From Exiguobacterium sp. s193 (lineage in GTDB: Bacteria > Bacillota > Bacilli > Exiguobacteriales > Exiguobacteriaceae), in NCBI RefSeq assembly GCF_018618755.1, contig NZ_JACSMR010000011.1, positions 46,608-110,607 on the forward strand: DNA of 64,000 bases, read 5' to 3'. Positions within the stretch are counted from its first letter, which is position 1. Each line of letters begins with the position of its first letter. The notes beneath the pieces were generated by a model. The model worked only from the letters and a program-made list of their open reading frames with translations, made no database searches and was not told the origin of the DNA. The position numbers and the translations under genes are program-made. Shown here in pieces: positions 61,347-64,000 of the stretch.

Positions 61347-61585
61347 ATGGACGTCCGAACGGGTACCCCCTACAAATACTACTTTTGGAAACGGTTTTGC
61401 CTATTGTTTCTCCCGTTGTTCTTCATCGGGATTTTACCGGAACCGTTCATTACGGATAATCCGTTCGCCAGTCTTGAAGATTATGGGGAGTTTGCCTTCT
61501 TTTTTTGTTCTATTTATTCGTGTTTTCCGGAATTTCTGCTTTTTTGATCTCAATCCGTTGGAGAATGAAATATGCCCGACGTTAA
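61347..61585 (+). pseudogene. Frameshifted small membrane protein gene
   Basis: AAAGGAG and ATG at 61347 start MDVRTGTPYKYYFWKRFCLL, a first membrane helix, then up to EFAFFF. At a run of seven T (61500-61506) the frame breaks; with one more T the reading continues FYLFVFSGISAFLISIRWRM-KYARR and stops at 61585, giving a second helix and basic tail, about 79 residues. It lies after the kinase-like gene and before a terminator. Real mutation, sequencing error or slippage cannot be told apart. Confidence 0.7.
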
Positions 61586-61646
61586 TGGGTCCGTTTTTTG
61601 ATCTTCGTATCGGTGAAACTTGTACTGGAAACCATCCCTCATTGGC

Positions 61647-61693
61647 AACGGCCCTCTTTTTCACGAGAAAAGGAGGGCCGTTATTTTTAACGA
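61647..61693 (+). terminator. Terminator after the frameshifted gene
   Basis: AACGGCCCTC and GAGGGCCGTT with inner CTTTTT/AAAAAGG-like arms, then TATTTTT. Confidence 0.8.
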
Positions 61694-61708
61694 AAAGGAG
61701 GAACTACA

Positions 61709-62056
61709 ATGACGAAACACCGGTTGTATACGACAGCGTTCTCAAGCGTCTATCCACTTTACGTCAAAAAAGCGGAACGCAAAGGTCGGACAAAACAGGA
61801 AGTCGATACGATCATCCGTTGGTTGACCGGGTACTCGGAACAACAGCTCTCGACGTTATCGCAAGATACGACGACTTTCGAAACTTTTTTTGCGGAAGCA
61901 CCAGACATGCAGGAACGGCGTTCACTCATTAAAGGTGTCGTCTGTGGTGTCCGGGTCGAAAACGTCGAGGAGCCGTTAATGCGCGAAATCCGCTATCTCG
62001 ACAAACTGATTGACGAGTTGGCAAAAGGAAAAACGCTCGAAAAAATCTTGCGGTAA
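61709..62056 (+). CDS. DUF2200 family protein
   Basis: 115 residues: [25 protein letters not shown] (start, split here as read), IIRWLTGY and [18 protein letters not shown] are the DUF2200 signatures. Function unknown; small soluble helical protein. AAAGGAGG precedes ATG. Confidence 0.92.
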   Translation: MTKHRLYTTAFSSVYPLYVKKAERKGRTKQEVDTIIRWLTGYSEQQLSTLSQDTTTFETFFAEAPDMQERRSLIKGVVCGVRVENVEEPLMREIRYLDKLIDELAKGKTLEKILR

Positions 62057-62130
62057 GAATCAGGGAGAAAGCATCATGCTGGCGACTCTCGCTTCCATCT
62101 TCGGGATAACACCATTTCCTGAGAACCGTT

Positions 62131-62172
62131 TTTAAAGAAAACCGGGCCCCTGAAAAGGAGTCCGGTTTTTCT
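62131..62172 (+). terminator. Terminator of the DUF2200 gene
   Basis: AAAACCGG and CCGGTTTT arms with an inner CCCT/AGG pair, followed by TTTTT. Confidence 0.75.
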
Positions 62173-62178
62173 GAACTT

Positions 62179-62874
62179 TTAAAAACGCTCATCCAACCAG
62201 TTCAAGATGTCGGCAATCATGTCATCTGAGACGGTATGGTTGATGTTTGGATATTTGAGGAACGTGACATCATTGTTAGTTGAATCCACATAATGCTGTT
62301 GTGTCGCAATCGGAATGACCTCATCGTCCTCTCCATGTAACAATAAGGTCGGTGTCACCTGTTCTTGCGACAAGGGATCATAACTTCTCAAGCGTTGTTC
62401 TTCTGAAGTGGACAACGTCGTTCTTTTGTCACGGCTTCGTAAAAGCTGTTCCGCAAAGAGGAAGGAGCTGGACCCGTTGATGTTAATCAATCCCGCGCTT
62501 CCCTGTTGTTTAGCTGCTGCACCGCTCGCGATGAATCCTCCCATCGAGACGCCGAGCCAGATGATATCATCCTTTGAAACGTTCAGCTGTTTTGCGAGCG
62601 TGCCTGATTCTTCAATGCTTTGAAACACCACTTCCCAAAAGTGCTGTTCGACGATTCCCTGGTCAAAATACGCACCTAGCGCATTGCGGCTGTCATGCAG
62701 AATCAGCTCCGGCACAATGACGGTAAATCCATTACCGGAAAGCATCCGGGCGAATTCATCATATTTGGTCACACTCGATCCCCAGCCATGATACAAACAG
62801 ATCGTTTTACGGTGTTTTTGATATTCGGCCGGATATGTCCGGATCGACAGAACGGAATCATTTACTGTGTACAT
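62179..62874 (-). CDS. Alpha/beta hydrolase (S9-like)
   Basis: 231 residues: HGWGSS (about 29) oxyanion region, nucleophile GVSMGG (Ser about 111), Asp in HGEDDEVIP (about 190) and His in NINHTV (about 217). No prolyl-peptidase propeller. Substrate unknown. AAAGGGG lies before ATG. Confidence 0.85.
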   Translation of the reverse strand: MYTVNDSVLSIRTYPAEYQKHRKTICLYHGWGSSVTKYDEFARMLSGNGFTVIVPELILHDSRNALGAYFDQGIVEQHFWEVVFQSIEESGTLAKQLNVSKDDIIWLGVSMGGFIASGAAAKQQGSAGLININGSSSFLFAEQLLRSRDKRTTLSTSEEQRLRSYDPLSQEQVTPTLLLHGEDDEVIPIATQQHYVDSTNNDVTFLKYPNINHTVSDDMIADILNWLDERF

Positions 62875-63025
62875 CGGTCTGTCCCCTTTCCCATTTAGAT
62901 ATGTTAAATGGAATTGTCGGTTTTAAATATCTAGTCTCGGAAACCAGATTTATTGTGATTTAAGAATAGTAAGATAGGTGACTAGAGTAAGGAATATAAA
63001 CACTTTCGAGCCCTCTGCACAAAGT

Positions 63026-63262
63026 TCATTCGCGTGTTTCTTTAATGCATCCCATTAAAATCGAGTCATTATTTAACTCTTTCATTTGTTTAAAACCACA
63101 CTTTTCATAACTTGAAATTGCTCGTGTATTCGTTTTCTTAACATCCAATACTATCATTGCAGCACCTTTGTCATCCAAAAGATAATCCACCATCTTTCGA
63201 ATCATTATCGAACCTATTCCTTTTCCCCATAATTGCGGTTCTCCAATAAATTGATCTATCCC
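63026..63262 (-). pseudogene. 3' fragment of GNAT/AAC(6')-like acetyltransferase interrupted by the IS
   Basis: On the minus strand the IS right end is followed in frame by GIDQFIGEPQLWGKGIGSIM and then IVLDVKKTNTRAISSYEKCG: acetyl-CoA motif A (GKGIGS) and the N-x-R-A-I-x-x-Y-E-K-x-G-F motif B of the AAC(6')-Ib-like branch. The 5' half lies beyond the element, outside the window. Base composition is visibly more A+T-rich than neighbours, suggesting transfer. Broken, so not functional unless fused. Confidence 0.8.
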
Positions 63263-63420
63263 TTGAACTACCTCCACCTACGCTTCGCTTAGAGGTGGAG
63301 GATTCCTGAGTGATTCGACCTAACGGTCGAAATTTGATCAGGCTAACCCCGTCGTCCCGACGGTTGAAGAAGCTAAGAGGCGTTCAGCTTCTTGTTTGAG
63401 GTTCAGTCCTGCGTTCACAT
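63263..63420 (-). ncRNA. Predicted omega-RNA of copy 2, guide matching the GNAT gene
   Basis: Same right-end architecture as copy 1, differing at a few positions (loop CGCTT change and GATTCGACC). The guide would be the flank GGGATAGATCAATTTATTG, which is coding sequence of the interrupted acetyltransferase. Confidence 0.5.
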
Positions 63421-64000
63421 CCCGGTCGTGATGGATCCCGCAACTCGGGCATGTCCATTCACGCAAGTCAAGATGTTTCACGTCTTTGTGTTGATGTCCG
63501 CAACTGGAACACAGTTGACTAGAGGCGAAGGTCTTGCCGACTTTCACGACGGTCTTCCCGTACCATTCCGCCTTATATCCGAGCATGCGGAAGAACTCCG
63601 ACCAACTGACATCAGAGATGGACTTGCTCAACTTGCGATTCTTCTGCATGTTCTTCACGTGCAAGGTCTCGATCCCGATGATGTCGTGGTTTTTGACGAT
63701 CTCGGTCGACACCTTGTGCAGGAAATCGGTTCGCTTGTTGGCGATCTTCTCGTGGATGCGGGCGACCTTCCGCTTCTGCTTCTGATAGTTCTTCGCCTCG
63801 GAAAGTGTTACTTTCTTGTCCAAGGCCAACCGTTGACGACGAGAGAGCTTACGTTGCTCACGTGCCAGCTTTTTCTCAAGCGAACGGAAGTAACGGTCAT
63901 TCTTGTACACCGTGCCGTCCGACAGGATGGCGAAGTGCTTCAACCCGACATCGACGCCGACGGACGAGCCCGTCTTCGGCATTTCGTTGCTCTCCTGCTC
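63338..64000 (-). CDS. tnpB: RNA-guided endonuclease TnpB (partial, 5' part beyond window)
   Basis: The visible 220 C-terminal residues include RuvC Asp in [10 protein letters not shown], Glu in [10 protein letters not shown], zinc ribbon CSSC and CPSCG, and DRDVNAGLN. It differs from copy 1 at about six visible positions (for example CSRC versus CSSC, CPSCC versus CPSCG, KREAE versus KQEAE). Reading is open at the window edge. Confidence 0.92.
   Translation of the reverse strand, partial: EQESNEMPKTGSSVGVDVGLKHFAILSDGTVYKNDRYFRSLEKKLAREQRKLSRRQRLALDKKVTLSEAKNYQKQKRKVARIHEKIANKRTDFLHKVSTEIVKNHDIIGIETLHVKNMQKNRKLSKSISDVSWSEFFRMLGYKAEWYGKTVVKVGKTFASSQLCSSCGHQHKDVKHLDLREWTCPSCGIHHDRDVNAGLNLKQEAERLLASSTVGTTGLA

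Larger units (their letters stand above)
63263..64000 (-). mobile_element. IS200/IS605-family tnpB element, copy 2 (left end beyond window)
   Basis: The right boundary is at 63263, where identity with copy 1 ends. The right end repeats the hairpin CCTCCACCT...AGGTGGAGG and the GACC-taac-GGTC stem. Only the right part is visible. Confidence 0.8.

Noticed and set aside
1..64000. CRISPR array, rRNA, tRNA or prophage cluster
   Set aside because: No regularly spaced direct repeats of CRISPR type, no recognisable RNA gene and no phage structural genes were seen.

Overview
The window looks like a piece of a Bacilli chromosome and most resembles Exiguobacterium. The reasons are purine-rich Shine-Dalgarno sites in front of nearly every gene, a parE-parC pair, an L25/Ctc protein behind a sigma-B-like promoter, a TPP riboswitch driving ykoEDC, a ywnA/ywnB-type divergent pair, and two-step chemotaxis and c-di-GMP genes. 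The genus is inferred from overall impression; no search was run. About 65 protein genes are called, on both strands. No rRNA or tRNA gene and no CRISPR array was seen.

Left part (1-17 kb): the 3'-truncated end of a histidine phosphatase gene, a SatD-like/DUF3307 pair behind a striking array of GTTAC boxes, a Nudix gene with a hairpin leader, topoisomerase IV (parE-parC), a CoA-binding protein, a tyrosine recombinase with an adjacent large palindrome and a co-oriented SWIM/SNF2 helicase, ribosomal protein L25/Ctc, then the TPP-controlled ECF thiamine-precursor transporter ykoEDC and an NADH-dehydrogenase-like flavoprotein.

Middle part (17-45 kb): small accessory and housekeeping units. They include an alpha/beta hydrolase, two tandem paralogous lipoproteins (the first apparently using an ATT start), an IsdG/IsdI-type haem monooxygenase, nucleotidyltransferase and small membrane proteins, a MATE exporter, a complete tnpB-only IS200/IS605-family element, a soluble PAS chemoreceptor, short-chain dehydrogenases, a luciferase-like monooxygenase, an ABC ATPase without a permease, a YwnA/YwnB redox pair, an M50 protease, a universal stress protein, a serine-resolvase relative that has lost its catalytic residues, a transmembrane chemoreceptor, DedA, ClC and DUF389 membrane proteins, and a CzcD zinc exporter preceded by what looks like the remnant of its CzrA repressor.

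Right part (45-64 kb): a PAS-GGDEF diguanylate cyclase, hydrolases, an ECF sigma/membrane-anchored partner pair, nucleotidyltransferase and aminoglycoside-phosphotransferase-like genes, an ABC-2 exporter, a DMT-type exporter, a tightly overlapping MBL-VOC-HAD operon, a lipoprotein, a small K+ channel, a frameshifted small membrane protein gene, and finally a second tnpB element sitting inside a GNAT/AAC(6')-like acetyltransferase gene.

The most interesting signals are: the 14/15-bp periodic GTTAC array (1675-1752); the palindrome and repeats upstream of the tyrosine recombinase (7743-7992); the two tnpB elements whose predicted omega-RNA guides are defined by their flanks, one being an interrupted acetyltransferase; the dead resolvase with an intact helix-turn-helix; the decayed CzrA in front of czcD; two independent apparent ATT start codons; and a hairpin-dense non-coding island at 16965-17340.
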